From NCBI GenBank assembly GCA_905221605.1, contig CAJNDS010001668.1:1427276-1491275 (forward strand): 64,000 nucleotides of DNA. The letters run 5' to 3'. Origin of the DNA: Symbiodinium natans. Lineage: Eukaryota > Sar > Dinophyceae > Suessiales > Symbiodiniaceae. Both the position numbers and the translations under genes were made by a program. The notes under the pieces were generated by a model that saw nothing but the letters and a program-made list of their open reading frames with translations, had not been told where the DNA came from and did no database searches. This document shows positions 11,626 through 24,145 of this stretch, in pieces (position 1 is the stretch's first letter; each line of letters starts with the position of its first letter).

Positions 11626-11929
11626 GACCCTAAACCCAAACCCCAAACCCCAAACCCTAAACCCTAAACCCTAAACCCCAAACCCTAAACCCTAAACCCT
11701 AAACCCCAAACCCCAAACCCTAACTTAGAGAACTACCCCAACTAGTTAGCCTCGTTTGGGGTTCAATCTGCCCTGCACTATGGCTCCCAATGAACCCTTC
11801 AAGGTCGAAGCCAAAAAAAACCCTAAACCCTAAACCCTAAACCCTAAACCCTAACCCCAAACCCTAAACCCCAAACCCTAAACCCTAAACCCTAAACCCC
11901 CCCAGTCTCGCTTGTGCGGGTTGTAGGAG

Positions 11930-12720
11930 TCACAATCGGCGTTCCGTCCCCAAGCCCCGTGCCGGGGCCGGGCGTCATGGCCGTCAGACCAGGCTTCGGA
12001 GCCGGCGGAGGTCCCGGGATTAGGGTTTAGGGCTTGGGGTTTAGGGTTTAGGGTTTGAGGTTTAGGGTTTAGGGTTTAGGGTTTAGGGTTTAGGGTTTAG
12101 GGTTGGGGTTTAGGGTTTAGGGTTTAGCGTTTAGGGTTTAGGGTTTAGGGTTTAGGATTTAGGGAACTTAGGGAATTTTGGGGATTGGGGTTTAGGGTCT
12201 GGGGAATTGGAGGTTTCTCGGGCTTGAGTTGTTCGGGGTTTTCAGGGGGCCGGGGAATTTTTGAAATCACTCAGAAGGGTATAGATTCCTAAGGGATACT
12301 TTCCCCAATCCTTCTATCGACTAATGAGGAATCCCGTGACTAGGACCCAGAGCTCCGAGCAGGCCCCTTTATTCCCAATTTTCAGGGTGCTAGGGTTTTA
12401 GGGTTCAGGGTTTAGGGTTTAGGGTTTAGGGGTTCCCTTCTGCCAGAGATTATGTCTCGAGGCTTCCTGGCGCCGAAACTTTAACATTAGCCCCAGGCGC
12501 CTAAGAACTCCAGAGCATTTGAACCCGATACACCTCAACCCTACCTAAACCCTAAACCCTCAACCCTAAGCCCCTAAACCCTAAACCGTTTGGCCCTGAA
12601 CCCCAAACCCTAAACCCTAAACCCTAAACCCCCTCAAATTATGGGATGAGCGCCAGGCATCGTGCGCCCGAACTTCGGTTCGGCAAGACCCTTTGGTGGC
12701 GGTCAGGCTGCACTGCGTGG
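11930..12720 (+). CDS. Gly/Pro-rich protein, two exons joining in phase
   Basis: Exon about 11930-12010 reads VPSPSPVPGPGVMAV then RPGFGAGGG; the donor is GTCCCGGG. Exon 12657-12720 reads IVRPNFGSARPFGGGQAALR. The split glycine codon is restored across 12011-12656. Both pieces share Phe-Gly and Gly-Gly-Gly composition, which is independent support for the frame. Low-complexity RNA-binding proteins can look like this, but nothing specific is shown. Confidence 0.45.
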
Positions 12721-13768
12721 GTGGTCTAGGGTTTAGGGTTTAGGGTTTAGGGTTTAATAGGGTTTAGGGTTTAGGGTTTAGGGTTTAGGGTTTAGGGTTT
12801 AGGGTTTAGGGTTTAGGGTTTAGGGTTTAGGGTTTAGGGCCTATAGCGGTCAACAGGGGTCTATAGGGGTCTTCAGGGGTCTGTAGGGTCTAGGGTTTTG
12901 GGTTTAGGGTTTATAGGGTTTAGGGAGTGCATTCTGGTGATGGCTGAGGGGTGTGGGGTTGCATGTCTTTAAGTCTGACTCCTAAACGCTGTCTTGCAAC
13001 CCGACACCCTAAAAAGTAGTAGGCTATGAAGTCTGAAATGTTAGATAGAGCTGAATCAAAGCGTGGGTAGTTTGGCACGCAGGTACACCTTGAACCCTGC
13101 ACACTCTTAAGACCTGAAACTGCAAACGCTCAACGGCTAAGCCCTAAAACGCCCGAAAGCCCAACTCTTCCCTAGCAGGAGTCGATCAAGATACCTCAAT
13201 TCACGGTAGGGTTTAGGGTTCAGGGTTCAGGCTTCAGGGTTCAGGGTTTAGGGTTTAGGGTTTAGGGTTTAGGGTTTAGGGTTTAGGGGTGTGCGGGTTG
13301 GGCTACATAGGTGCCCTGCCTCATTCTCCCATCGTGGATCAGACAATGGCCTTGATATTTCATAGGCAGCGAAATTGGAGGATACAAGAACCCCAAAGTA
13401 GGGCCATGACAAAGCTGGTGATGGAGCGAAACCCTAAACCCTAAACCCTAAACCCTAAACCCTAGACCCTAGACCCTAAACCCTAAACCCTAGACCCAGA
13501 AACCCGAGACCACAAAGCCCTAGCCGAAAGACGACGCTGCACAAGTATCCCGACCGCAGCCGAGGATGGGGTTGGTGAGGAGTCCACGCGAAGGCAGCAG
13601 TTTCGGTTGGGCGCACCGTCTAAACCCTACACCCTAAACTAGGATATGGATGTTCGTTTTCACTCATGGTCCAGTACTTTATATCTATGACATTAGATCC
13701 TCAAAAAAAGGGGGTTTTGGTGATCAAGGCACGGGGGCATAGCTTTCAGCGCCCCTTTTATGGGTTTC

Positions 13769-13881
13769 TTGGTAGCCCAGTGGTGCCCTTTTCCCTTTTC
13801 CTGGGGTTCAAGGTTCCCTTATACAGTAGCCAACCCAGAAAAGTGTAATTACCCTTATTATAATATGTTTACTGGGCTACC
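13769..13881 (+). mobile_element. Family A inverted-repeat element
   Basis: Starts TTGGTAGCCCAGTGGTGCCC and ends TTTACTGGGCTACC. The middle contains GGGGTTCAAGGTTCCCTTAT and GTAGCCAACCC. It is near full length and a useful reference copy. Confidence 0.75.
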
Positions 13882-14079
13882 TTTCTCGAATTCAAGGCCC
13901 GGAATCGTCATGTTTCGACATTAGGGGGCTTGGGTTGCTGCCTGTTTTTGTGTGGGGGGGGGGGGGGGGGGTAACACAATTTACGTGCGCATGGTTTAGA
14001 CAAGGCTCCAGGCTAAAGCCATGAACCCTGATCCCTACACCCTAAACCCTAAACCCCAATCAGGGTTGAGGTCCTTGTG

Positions 14080-14813
14080 CAAGCTGATTCAAGCTGGCAG
14101 CAGGCTCCGACGCCCGGATTAGGTCTAGTTGGGATGCTCCCCCTTAGACTAGCAGTCCTTAGTAGGGATGATAGTACCCCAATGAAGGACTGTTTAGTAT
14201 AAAGGGTGAACATCCCAAGGGTTTAGGGTTTCGTTCGGGTTTAGGGTTTAGGGATGTTAAGGGTTTAGCTATGATGGTTCAGATTGGGTCATGTACCGCA
14301 TACTGGTAGAAGCTCCACATTACAGCTTATGGGCCAGACCCAACGGATCATAGTTCAGGGTTTACGGTCTTCCGAATTACTCTGCAAGGATGCCACTGTC
14401 TATTTTTAGGGGTTGGGCTGGTGTAGGATTTCCGCTTCTCGGTCCCCTAAAGCTCACAACTCTAACCGGTAAACCCTTAACCCCTTCTCTCCAACCCCTT
14501 AACCCTCATGCCTTGGCAGCATGGAGAGGTTGGATGAGGTGTTCCTCTTCTAGTCGGAGGTTCTAATGCTTCGGAAGCCAATACCCCCTGCATGCACCCT
14601 AAACCCTATAAGCCCTAAACCCTAAGCCCTAAACCCTAAACCCTAAACCCTAAACCCTAAACCCTAAACCCTAAACCCTAAACCCTAAACCCTAAACCCA
14701 TCCCCAGCACAGTTCCTGGAAGGCCTTCAAGCGCGTGAAGGCCGAGGTAATGCACCCGCCGAGAGGCGGACTGGCGGCCGATACAGCTGCCGCAGCAGAT
14801 ACTCCACATAGTT
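14080..14813 (+). CDS. Exon candidates ending in a plausible C-terminus
   Basis: 14703-14813 reads SSWKAFKRVKAEVMHPPRGG then LAADTAAAADTPHS and TAA. The alanine-rich tail and CAG acceptor make it a credible last exon. 14085-14127 (LCKLIQAGSRLRRPD) precedes a family C element and may belong with it. Confidence 0.38.
14129..14220 (+). mobile_element. Family C element (GGGATGCTCCCCC / GGGAACATCCCAA)
   Basis: Starts GTTGGGATGCTCCCCCTTAG, ends GGGTGAACATCCCAAGG. The inner pair CAGTCCTTAGTAGG and AAGGACTGTTTAG is complementary. Other copies: 16738-16826, 38909-39008, 57997-58095 and 58973-59069. Confidence 0.7.
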
Positions 14814-15085
14814 AACACTAAACCCTAAACCCTAAACCCTCAATAGAAGCATCTACTGTACCTACTTGAAGGTTCATGCGTAGCCTCTATAAGTGGGTCA
14901 GAGGAGCCTACATGCCAAGGTCTCGGGGGAGCCTTAAGCTCTAAGTTCAGAATCCTTCAAACCACCCCTAATAAGTCCCTAAGGCCCATCATGCCTACAA
15001 ACCCCCTTCAACACCCAAAAACCCTTCCCCATAACATCCCAAGCCCTAAGTGTAAATCGACCAGTTTGGGCTTGTTGGGAGCCCA

Positions 15086-15150
15086 GTGGCGCGCAGTACA
15101 AAAAATGCCCGGCGTGCAGCGACTTTCGTGCTTGAGTGGGAGGTTTGGGG
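15086..15150 (+). CDS. Weak exon candidate
   Basis: STKNARRAATFVLEWE followed by GAG|GTTTGG, a fitting donor context. Upstream AGCCCAGTGG resembles the start of a family A element. The 15150-16000 stretch has a TA microsatellite, repeats and nothing else I can support. Confidence 0.22.
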
Positions 15151-16224
15151 GGGTTTAGGTGTAGGGTTTAGGGATTATGGTGCCGATGTACAGAAGCTGA
15201 TGGGCTTGTTCAGGGGTTTTAGGGTTCCGCGTGCACCGATTGAACATAGGTACTCGTACTGTCCCAGCGGAGGACATATACATATGTATATATATATATA
15301 TATGTACATAGAGAGAGAGGGAGAGAGTTTGGGGTTTGGGCTTAGGGTTCTACTTAGTGGGGGCAGTGGGGTCTACTAGGTTTCTTTAGGTGACAGGGTG
15401 TGAAGGGTTCTAGGTTTCAGGGTCGACTCAGTTGGGGCGGGGAGAATACAGGTGCTACTAGAGGGTGTGGGTTTCGTAGGTTGCGGGTTTTGGTTTTCGG
15501 ACGTTTAAGCTTTCTAGGTTATTCAGGGCGTGAACAAATTGTGAGGTTCACGGTGTAGGGTTCAGAGCTGAAAACTGGTATGTAGGGATTAGCTATGGCA
15601 GGTATTTAGAATCTCTCCCTTGGGTGCCACAGAAAGAATCACTGAGCAACAGCCCTTGCCCCCCCCCCCCACCGGTTTAGGGTCGAGTAGCCTATGTACA
15701 CATAAAAAGGGCAAAGTATACCCTAAACCCTAAACCAAATCCCTAAACTATGAACTACCGTAAATATAGCTTACACTAGGTTGACGCCATTCCAAAGCTT
15801 TGGTCTTCGACCAGTTTCAGTGGGCAAGACCCATACAGGTCCAGAAGCAATGTGACTTTTTGACTGGGGTTTAGGGTTTAGGGTTTAGGGTTTAGGGTTT
15901 AGGGTCCGGCTTAGTTTAGGTATTTTTTTTTTATGTAGTTAGGGTTTCTGGTTCGGGTTTCTGGTTCCACGGTGCGGACAGTGACAGTCGGCATCCACCA
16001 CCATCTGTGAACCACAGCTTTTGCTGGTGGTACATATGGGGGTTGCGAAAACCGGAGTATCCTTTTTGGGGGTCCTTATGGGAATCCTACTATCTGAAAA
16101 AAGGGTATTAGAGGGTACCCCTACTTTCGTAAACCTCCATGCGTATCTTGCTAAACAAGGCAGCATTGCACATCCTGCAGCTCCAATGACGCAAAGTATG
16201 TTGTGTCACAGCTAGACTCAAGAG

Positions 16225-18045
16225 AGGCTTAGTGACCTTCATCAACCGCAAAATGGAATCCCTAAAACCCCAACCCTAAACCCTAAACCCTAGACCCTCA
16301 ACCCTAAAATGAAATCCCTGAAGCCGTGAACCGCATAAAACCCAGGTACCCCTCCAGTCAAAGGCCCTCAGACCCCCATAACCACCGTAAAGCCTCAGGA
16401 ACTCATCCTGAACCCACCAAGCCCCTCAATTCTATGCGAAGTTTAGCCCCGGTACCAAAGCGCCCAGAACTTAGACGGCACCCGAAACCACAAGCCCTCA
16501 TCCGTAAGCCTTGGCCTTACACCACAAACCCAAAACCAAAACCCTTAACCGGCCTTAACCCGTAAACCCCGAACCCTAAACCCCAAATCAAACCCTAAAC
16601 CCCTAAACCCGCAGGATGGGTTGGTTCGCATCTTCAACCTGCAGGCAGGAACCCAAAATGCATGAGTGTAGGTCTTAGGTTGGGATGTTCTCCCTTTTTT
16701 CTAACATGGTTTAGGGTTTAGGGTTTAGGGTCTTAGGTTGGGATGCTCCCCCTTAATCGGGGTTATAGTACCCCCTGTTAGAATCCCTATCAAGGGCTGT
16801 TCGTATAAGGGGGAACATCCCAAGTCTTCGGGTTAGTAGGGTTCAGGGTTTAGGGGTGTTGAGGTCTAGGGCTTATCGGGCTTAGGGTTATGGACTTTTA
16901 GAGTTTAGGGCTTTGGGTCTAGGGGTCTTAGGGTCTTGGGTTTATAGGGTTATAGAGCTCAAGGCATTGGGTTTGGGGGTGTTGGGGTCTAGGGTTCGTA
17001 GGGTTTCGGGTTATGGAGTTCAAGGTTTTGGGCTTATCGTGTTCATGGTTGAGGGGTGTAGGGGTCAAGGTTTGTGTGGTTCGCAGGGTTAGTGCCCCCG
17101 AGGATTGCACCTTGAAAGGGTTATCTTAGCACAAAATCAGTATGGTCCCTAGTACTCCCTTTGTTGGACCCTTGTAGATGTTGGTGAAGATTAGGGCCTA
17201 GGTTTTCAGGGTGAAGCTTAGTGTTCCCTAAGCCCTAACCCCCGAACCCTACGTATAAGGGCATGCAGGGTCCTACTGCGGTTAGCTATCATCGACATTG
17301 CGGCGTACTTTAAAACATCCATGTGAGATGTGTGTGTCTCCTAAACCCTAAACCCTAAACCCTACAGAGAAACCAGAAGCTGTGGCCAGGGTGGGTCGTC
17401 TGCCCCGGAAGTGCTGTTGAAGGGCCATGACGCGCGAGCGAGGAGCCCAGTGACCCCGTAGACTCCAGTTCTCTGCTGAGATGTTTTCGTGAAGGGTTCA
17501 GGGTTTAGGGTTTAGGGTCGGGTTTAGGGTTTAGGGGTTAGGGTCCTTTGTGCAACTCTTGGTTAGGATCCTGACTAACCAGTATTCCTGACATGTCAGC
17601 CACCATTCTCCGACCCGAGACCCTAAGGCCCTAAACCCTGAACCATAAACCCTAAACCCTAAACCCTAAACCCTAAACCCTAAACCCCTAAACCCTAAAC
17701 CCTAAACCCTAAGCCCTAAGCCCTAAGCCCTAAGCCCTAAGCCCTAAGCCCTAACCCTAAACCCTAAGCCCTTCCGAATTGCGCTTCTCGACCAAGAGTC
17801 CTCAGCCTTCATGCTACAGTAAACTCCAGAAAGTTGGAACATGACCTAAGGATGATGAACGCCGGGATTCCCTTTAGTGTACCTCTTGGGGTATGGGGAT
17901 AAGGATGTTCCAACTTTTTGGAATTTCCCTAAACCCTAAACCTAAACCCTAAACCCTAAACCCTAATCCCTCAAGCACCCACTCGTCCTTCAGCTCTTCG
18001 AACTCAAGACCGACTCCGCATGTCGTCCCTTCGACGGCTGTTTAG
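16225..18045 (+). CDS. WD-repeat-like protein, partial exons
   Basis: Exon 16615-16644 (30 nt) reads DGLVRIFNLQ, the typical end of a WD40 blade, with a GC donor. Exon 17390 to about 17442 reads GGSSAPEVLLKGHDARAR; LLKGHD is the usual start of the next blade. The two join in phase 0 with AG|G at the acceptor. 17968-18040 reads KHPLVLQLFELKTDSACRPF, and 16225-16265 reads KRGLVTFINRKMES; both are compatible but unlinked. A WD protein is a scaffold; the complex cannot be inferred. Confidence 0.45.
16738..16826 (+). mobile_element. Family C element
   Basis: TTGGGATGCTCCCCCTTAAT at the left end and AAGGGGGAACATCCCAAG at the right end; AGTACCCCCTG in the centre. A telomere-like tract and a partial copy of the left end (16679-16692) stand just before it. 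Confidence 0.7.
17826..17927 (+). mobile_element. Inverted-repeat element (AAAGTTGGAACAT / ATGTTCCAACTTT)
   Basis: CCAGAAAGTTGGAACATGAC on the left and GGATGTTCCAACTTTTTGG on the right form an exact inner stem of 13 bases; CCTAAGGATG and GATAAGGAT are inside. It is flanked on both sides by CCCTAAA arrays. Confidence 0.6.
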
Positions 18046-18547
18046 GGTTTATGTTCCTTCACAAGCCTCTTTAAACGGTTTAGGGTTTAGGGTTTAGGGT
18101 TTAGGGTTTAGGGTTTAGAGATCCTTTCCTGGGTTACAGAAGGATCTGCTTACCAAGCTACCTGGGCAGCCCCGCTTGTAACTACCCGCGAGCCTCCGAT
18201 GGAGTAAGCTGAGAGGCTCCAGTATCTGCTGCATAGTTCTGAAATTGAAAGCCGGGTCGTAAGATTTGGGGTTTCCGAAATTAGGGGGTCCGTATGTTAC
18301 ATTTTTAAGGGGATCCTACTCTTTGGGTGTCTACATTCGGGGCGCCTTATTTTCGTAAACTCCCAGATGAGTCTGAGGTGCGGCTTAGGTGTTTTGGTCT
18401 TGAAGCTTAGGCCGGACCAGCAAGCTGTGGGGTGCTTATAACCCTACTTACCCCCTAAGCCCTAAACCCTAAACCCTAAACCCTAAAGGTATGTAGCCCT
18501 ATATACTTATAATTTCCCTTGAATCTCTAAGTAGCAGCCAGTCGCGA

Positions 18548-18627
18548 CTGCGCGGCCCAAGCATGGCCGACGCCCGCGCCCTTGGCATCCAATGTGCCGA
18601 GCGTCAGGCGGCCAGAGGCCCCGAGGC
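18548..18627 (+). CDS. Exon candidate
   Basis: Reads RLRGPSMADARALGIQCAER then QAARGPEARR before a TTTAGGG array. Two other plus frames are also open because the stretch is very GC-rich. Confidence 0.3.
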
Positions 18628-18787
18628 GCGGAGGTTTAGGGTTTAGGGTTTAGGGTTTAGGGTTTAGGGTTTAGGGTTTAGGGTTTAGGCTGCAGGGTTA
18701 CTAGGGTTTAGGGGTTGCAGTGCAGGGTGGTTTGAGGGTTTAGGCTTTTAGGGTTTCAGGGTTTTTGGTTGAGGCTTTGCCCCAGAC

Positions 18788-18862
18788 TGAACCTCTTTCT
18801 GAAAGGGACGCTTCTTCTTGGACTCGACTTCCGCGATCAACTTAGCCTTTTCATCCCAAACA
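18788..18862 (-). CDS. Possible minus-strand exon
   Basis: On the minus strand AAAAG|GCTAAG begins AKLIAEVESKKKRPFQKE and ends GAG|GTTCAG, so both junctions match the AG|G pattern used in this window. A plus frame is also open (LFLKGTLLLGLDFRDQLSLF). This is the best minus-strand candidate in an otherwise plus-strand window. Confidence 0.33.
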
Positions 18863-19087
18863 CCCCAAACACCAAGAGCATTCGAGGTTAGGGTTTAGGG
18901 ACTTAGGGCTAAGTAGGTACCCTAAACCCTAAACCCTACACCCCAAACCTTAAACCCTGAAACCCAACGCTCAACTGCCAAACCCTAAACCCTAAACCCC
19001 ATAAACCCCATAAACCCCATAAACCCCATAAACCCCATAAACCCCTAAACCCCTAAACCCTAAACCCTAAACCTGGCCCCAGGTATC

Positions 19088-20038
19088 GGCTGCTTCGGCC
19101 TTGGCGGAAGCCTACAAGTCTCAGGCACTGGTCTTCATTCCTTTCGCGGATTCGGGTTTAGGGTTTAGGGTTTAGGGTCTGGTTTTTGTTCTAGAAGCCC
19201 TGAGCCCTCCGGGCACAGGTTCTTAGGGCTTCGGGCTTCAGGGCAGTTGTTTTATGTTTTGGGTTTTTGTGCTTTTGGGGCTTAGGGTCTAGGGCTTCGG
19301 AGTGCTAGGGTTCGGGGGATTGGGGTTTATGGGGTTTTAGGCGGCAGGGGTCAAGGGATGAAGTGTTTGGGCGTTTCGGCGTTTAGGGCTCTAGCAGTTA
19401 GGGGTCCAGGGTTTTCGGGTTCTGCTGCTTAAGTGTCTATGGGTTCAGGTCTTCCGGGTCACACTCGTCGTTACAATGCGGTTTGCGGAGTGCAAGACCA
19501 TTGACCCCTGCACTGCTAAAGCCACAGAGTCCTACATCCCCAAACCCCCCTAAACCCCTCAGCAAAGCCGGAAGCTCTCCGCCTCTCCGCAAGGTTAGAG
19601 CCTGGCGTAAACCCCCTAATCCCTAAGTCCTCATCTGCCCTGAAGTCCCCCACTTTGGTTCCCGAATCTCTTCTTCCCCGCCGCCATTTGCAGCAGCAGG
19701 GTTGGGGCGAACGTGCCCTCTGTGCCGTGGAGAACAGTGCGTTTTAGGTGAAAAGTCCGGAGGTTTAGGCCTGTTTAGGGCCGTACACCCCCCCAAAAAA
19801 AAGAGTGCCCCATTTTGCTGCCTCTGGCTGCCGGTTCTGCGGGTGCTAGTTGAGAGCACATCAAGATTTTAGGGTTTAGGGTTTAGGGTTTAGGGTTTAG
19901 GGTTTAGGGTTTAGGGTTTAGGGTTTAGGGTTTAGGGTTTAGGGTTTAGGGGACCGGCCCGGGGTTCATCCCCTCTGCAGCGGTCATGGAGGAGCTCCTG
20001 CCGATGGCTTGCGCAGGGCTTGCGTGGAGGGGTTCGTG
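19088..20038 (+). CDS. Exon candidates just left of the AT-rich island
   Basis: 19088-19155 reads SAASALAEAYKSQALVFIPF; 19453-19545 reads VFRVTLVVTMRFAECKTIDP then CTAKATESYIP after a CAG acceptor; 19725-19790 is open (TCPLCRGEQCVLGEK); 19960-20030 reads FIPSAAVMEELLPMACAGLA. Order and orientation are consistent with one plus-strand gene, whose continuation to the right is a repeat and then the island. Confidence 0.35.
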
Positions 20039-20040
20039 GT

Positions 20041-20192
20041 GCTTAGTAATCTAGTGATAACTGCACTTATACTTTGTAGTGCTTTGCTGTAACTTTAGAT
20101 CCTTAGCTTGTTCGGGTTTATTGGGTTTCTTAATATGGCAGCTAAAAGTTTCGTTTTTAGCTACCCTTCTGAGTGCAGCCAAGTATAACCGG
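20041..20192 (+). repeat. Family F dispersed repeat (TTTGCTGTAACTTTAGATCC)
   Basis: Shared by three loci: here, 37920-38038 and 58738-58865. Conserved blocks are TTTGCTGTAACTTTAGATCC, GGGTTTATTGGGTTTCTTAA and GCTACCCTTCTGAGTGCAGC. TTAGCT / AGCTAA arms are visible in the centre. The 58.7 kb copy lies in the last channel intron. Confidence 0.7.
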
Positions 20193-22619
20193 TGTAAAAC
20201 CCTACTAGGGTACTTGAGGGAGCTGAAAAGTGGGTTGTAACTACACTTATAGTTGGGTTATACGCACCCTGGACCTCCAAGAAGGGGGGATTTGAGCACG
20301 AACAGGAAGTATAATCTCCTGGTACCCTCTATGGTCGCTTCTCTACACCTTAACTCCTTGTCTGTCAGGTTGGTAATGGTTGTTGTTAGTGCCCCTTTAA
20401 AGGACTTATTATTTGGCCCTTTTCACCCTCATTCTCCCATCCTGGCTGTTACCTTCACGACTCAACAGATTAACTCCTAGAGACAGAGGTTAGGGTGTCC
20501 GTACGCATGAAACGCAACCATTAATAATATTATAGCGTGCGTCCCTTACCTATAATATTATAATGGGTGCTCTTCATGGACGGACTCACTCACATGACAC
20601 CTCACATCCACCCGTACGTTCATGCCCCAATATTAAATGTACTAAAAGGGCAATGAATAGCGCGCCTTTTAGTATATTTAATATGGGCCCCTTTCACTCT
20701 TTATAAAGCCAATATTAAAATCATTACGGCGCGCGTGAACTTGCCCGTAATTTAATATTGGATTTCTAAAGATTGAAACCTTCATGAACGACTCTGGGGG
20801 AAAAACGCCCATTAAAACATATTAAATTCATGCGTGCCTTCTATTATTCGGGCGGCCTTAACAAATATTTAATAGGGGCCGCTATTATTATATTAAAAGT
20901 AGTATTATTATTACGAAGAGAACGCAGTGAATTGAAATACAAGAAAACGAAGTGACGCGTGATTTCAATGAACAAGAGAACGAAGTACCAAAAGCCCCAA
21001 CAAATGCACTAATTCATGCGCACAGTACGCTTATAATATAGTACATTTATTGGGTTTTTGGGGTTCACTTCGTTCACTTATTATTCACATTGTTCACGCT
21101 TTATTAATACTAACCGGGTGTGGGACGCATGACAAAAGAATTCATGGTTGGTTTTCTGGGTTTTTTGACCAATCATCGGTTAACCCTTGATTTGTGGTTC
21201 GCCAAGGATAACAGGTTCTTGAATCCCAAGAGCTCCTACAAAAGGATTCTGATGGCACCTCCATGTCGGCTCACTCACTGCGTTCATAGAATTACTGCGT
21301 TCACTGCACGTTTTCGTTCACTTATAATTCTATTCTCTTCGTACTATTAATATTAATATTACGGGGGCTATAATATATTCTTCGTGCCCCCGTGTTCACT
21401 GCGTTCACGTCTTTAATGGAGTTCATGCGTCATTCACTCCTTTCATTCCTTTACCTGGGGGCGGTCCGTGAACACCAAAACACCCATTAAAACTACTGAC
21501 TCACCCTTCCCTTGGGATCCAGTCCACCAATAACCATCTAGTACCAGGAATTATTATTAAAGGTGAAGTGAACATGTGTGCGCTCTATTATTATATTATA
21601 AGGGACGCATGAATATAATAATAGTGCGTGAACACGTGAACGCAACACACTAATTATGCACGCAGTAAGTTCTTTTCACGCGTGCTATAATACTATTATT
21701 CTCTTATCGCGGGCTCATAATATTATAATTAAAATTGCCCGCGGGATGCATGAAGAGAATAATATGAGGATTTAGTATTATGTCCCGGGCATATAATAAT
21801 ATAATAAAGACGCCCGGGGTAATAAGAAAGAAAGAGAACTAAAAGACCATATAATTTATAAGGAGTGAAATGACACATGAAATTATAGGGGCTTTTATTT
21901 CGTTCTCTCCTTTTAATAGTATTCGTGCGTTGTTCACTCTGTTCACGCCTTACAATACTATTAAAATGAGCTCTCTTCACTCTATTATTCATTATATCCC
22001 GGGCATTAAAGGACTTATTATATAGCCCGGTGAATGAACCGTATTATTGCATGAATCCTAGATCTGTGGGGGAACGAGTGAGCGGTTCATGCGTGACAGG
22101 GTGATTTAATGGTCAAGTTCCCCACTCATAAGGTTAATAGAATGTCCTAAAGGTAACACACTACGTTCATTGACCACAGGATACAACTTCTGAGCGATTA
22201 ACCGGTTAGTTCACTGTGGGCATGATCCGTGAATAGCATTCTCTTCGTTCCGTTCTCACCTTATTATTGAATTCGTGCGTAAACTTACAATTCAATAATA
22301 ATGTGTTCTCTCCACATAATACTAATGAAGGTGTTTTAATGGGAGATAGAGGTTATGGTTGCTCTCTTCATATCACCTGTCACGTTCTCCCTGTCATGTG
22401 TCCACCCTCGGCAGTTAACTCCTTCTCTCTGGTACTTTCTCCTTCATCTCTTCATTCTATTATTATTATTATTATATTACAAGCGCATGAAATAAGCGCG
22501 TGAATATAATAATATGAATGAAGTAGTGAAGAGAGAAAAGAGCGTGAACTAAAAAGCCCCTATCTTCTTCTTTCATTGGGCTTTTTCGTACACGCGTACC
22601 AACCATCCCACCTCTGTCT

Positions 22620-22790
22620 CTCGCCCCCATAATAATACTACGAAGAGAGCGTGCGTTTCTTACCTCTCTTCGTATTATTATTATGCGGGACACCAACCTC
22701 GCGACTCTGGAACCGCCGGGCAGTTAAGGTGTCATGAGATTGATGGTGTACGAAAGGAAAATGACCTGTCAAGAAAGGCGTGAAGGTAGT
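22620..22790 (+). repeat. Island module present again inverted at about 25175-25345
   Basis: AATAATACTACGAAGAGAG hairpin, CGGGACACCAACCTCGCGAC, CAGTTAAGGTGTCATGAGAT and GATGGTGTACGAAAGGAA appear here in this order. They appear in reverse complement at 25175-25345; part of the module is also near 23420-23470 and 25840-25870. Confidence 0.7.
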
Positions 22791-23924
22791 AACTGCCCGG
22801 TTGGTAATGAATCCGCCCTTGAGACCCTGTTAACCGCTTCTTGGAACCCTCGAAACATGGTACCTTTTGGCTGGTTCACTCACTCCTCGCGACACAAGAC
22901 CCCCTTTGAGTCATCCTGGAAGTCGTGTTCTCTTCACTCACTCCGCTCCTCACAGAATTAGTATTATAGGTAAGGGACGCACGCTATAATACTAATGCTG
23001 TGCGGGATAGCGGGCGAGTGAACGAAGCGAAGCGAATTCACGACAAGTGAACGAAGAGAACGCCCGAACGAAGTGAATGAACGGGCCCTTTTAATATACT
23101 ATTTGGCCCGTATATAATTCACTTCGTTCACATAATGCCGCACGAACAAGGAATTCTTTTACTGTGCGGCCAACATACTATTTTCTCTTCATTTCCTAGT
23201 CTTTTCTCTTCGTTCTTTTCCCACGCATTTAATACGAAGGCAAACTTGTGCGCGCTTCGTATTATTAATGCGTGACGAAAAGAAGAGAGAAAAGGCCCCC
23301 ACTTTTAATACTATTATTGCGTCCGTGCTTTCATTACGACGCAATAATAATATTAAAAGGGGGGAATGAGTGAAAGAACGCAGTGAATTCACGTGACAAG
23401 AGAAAGATCCTGACAGACAAGGAGTTAAGGTGTCATGAGATTGATGGTGTACGAAAGGAATGTGGGGGCCGCTCACTCATGACAGTAAGACCCTAACTCT
23501 GAGACCCAACCCTCTATCTCTAGCTCCTGTTAATGGTTGATCTGGGGCTGAGTCTTAATGTCTTGAGTTACTAACCGGCTTAGAGACCAGTCCAACCGCA
23601 GCACCCATCACACCTTGAGACCCAGAAATCGCTCCCTCTTGACCACGTACCTCTATCTCCCGTCTTTTCCTACTTCTTTCATCACGCAATAATACTATTA
23701 TAAGTTCACGCATGAATAGTATTATATTGCGTGACGAAAAGAAGAGAGAAAAGGGCCTATTAAAATATTCACGAATTATAATCATGCGCAAGCTTATATT
23801 ATAATTCGTACTATTTTAATAGGAGTGAGTGAAAGAGCGCATGCAATAAGCGAATTCACGTGACAGCCGAGGTTGGTTGCGTTTACCAGGCGGTTACAGT
23901 ACTAAGTGGTCTAGCTCTTGATAA

Positions 23925-24145
23925 CCCACCCTCGGGACCCCAACCGCCTGTCTAACCTTCCGGAATCTCCCTCTTGACCACGTACCTCTATCTCTAGTAC
24001 CTTTTCACCCTCTCCAGCAGTTATACCATCTTGACTTAGAAACCGTACCATCATGAGTCTTTCTACGTGACAGGAACTCTCTTGACAAGGAACCCACCCT
24101 CGGGACCCCAACCGCCTGTCTAACCTTCCGGAATCTCCCATCTAA
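23925..24145 (+). repeat. Island repeat: CACCCTCGGGACCCCAACCG twice
   Basis: CACCCTCGGGACCCCAACCG followed by CCTGTCTAACCTTCCGGAAT occurs at about 23928 and again at about 24090. It is among the few GC-rich, non-palindromic blocks of the island. Confidence 0.65.
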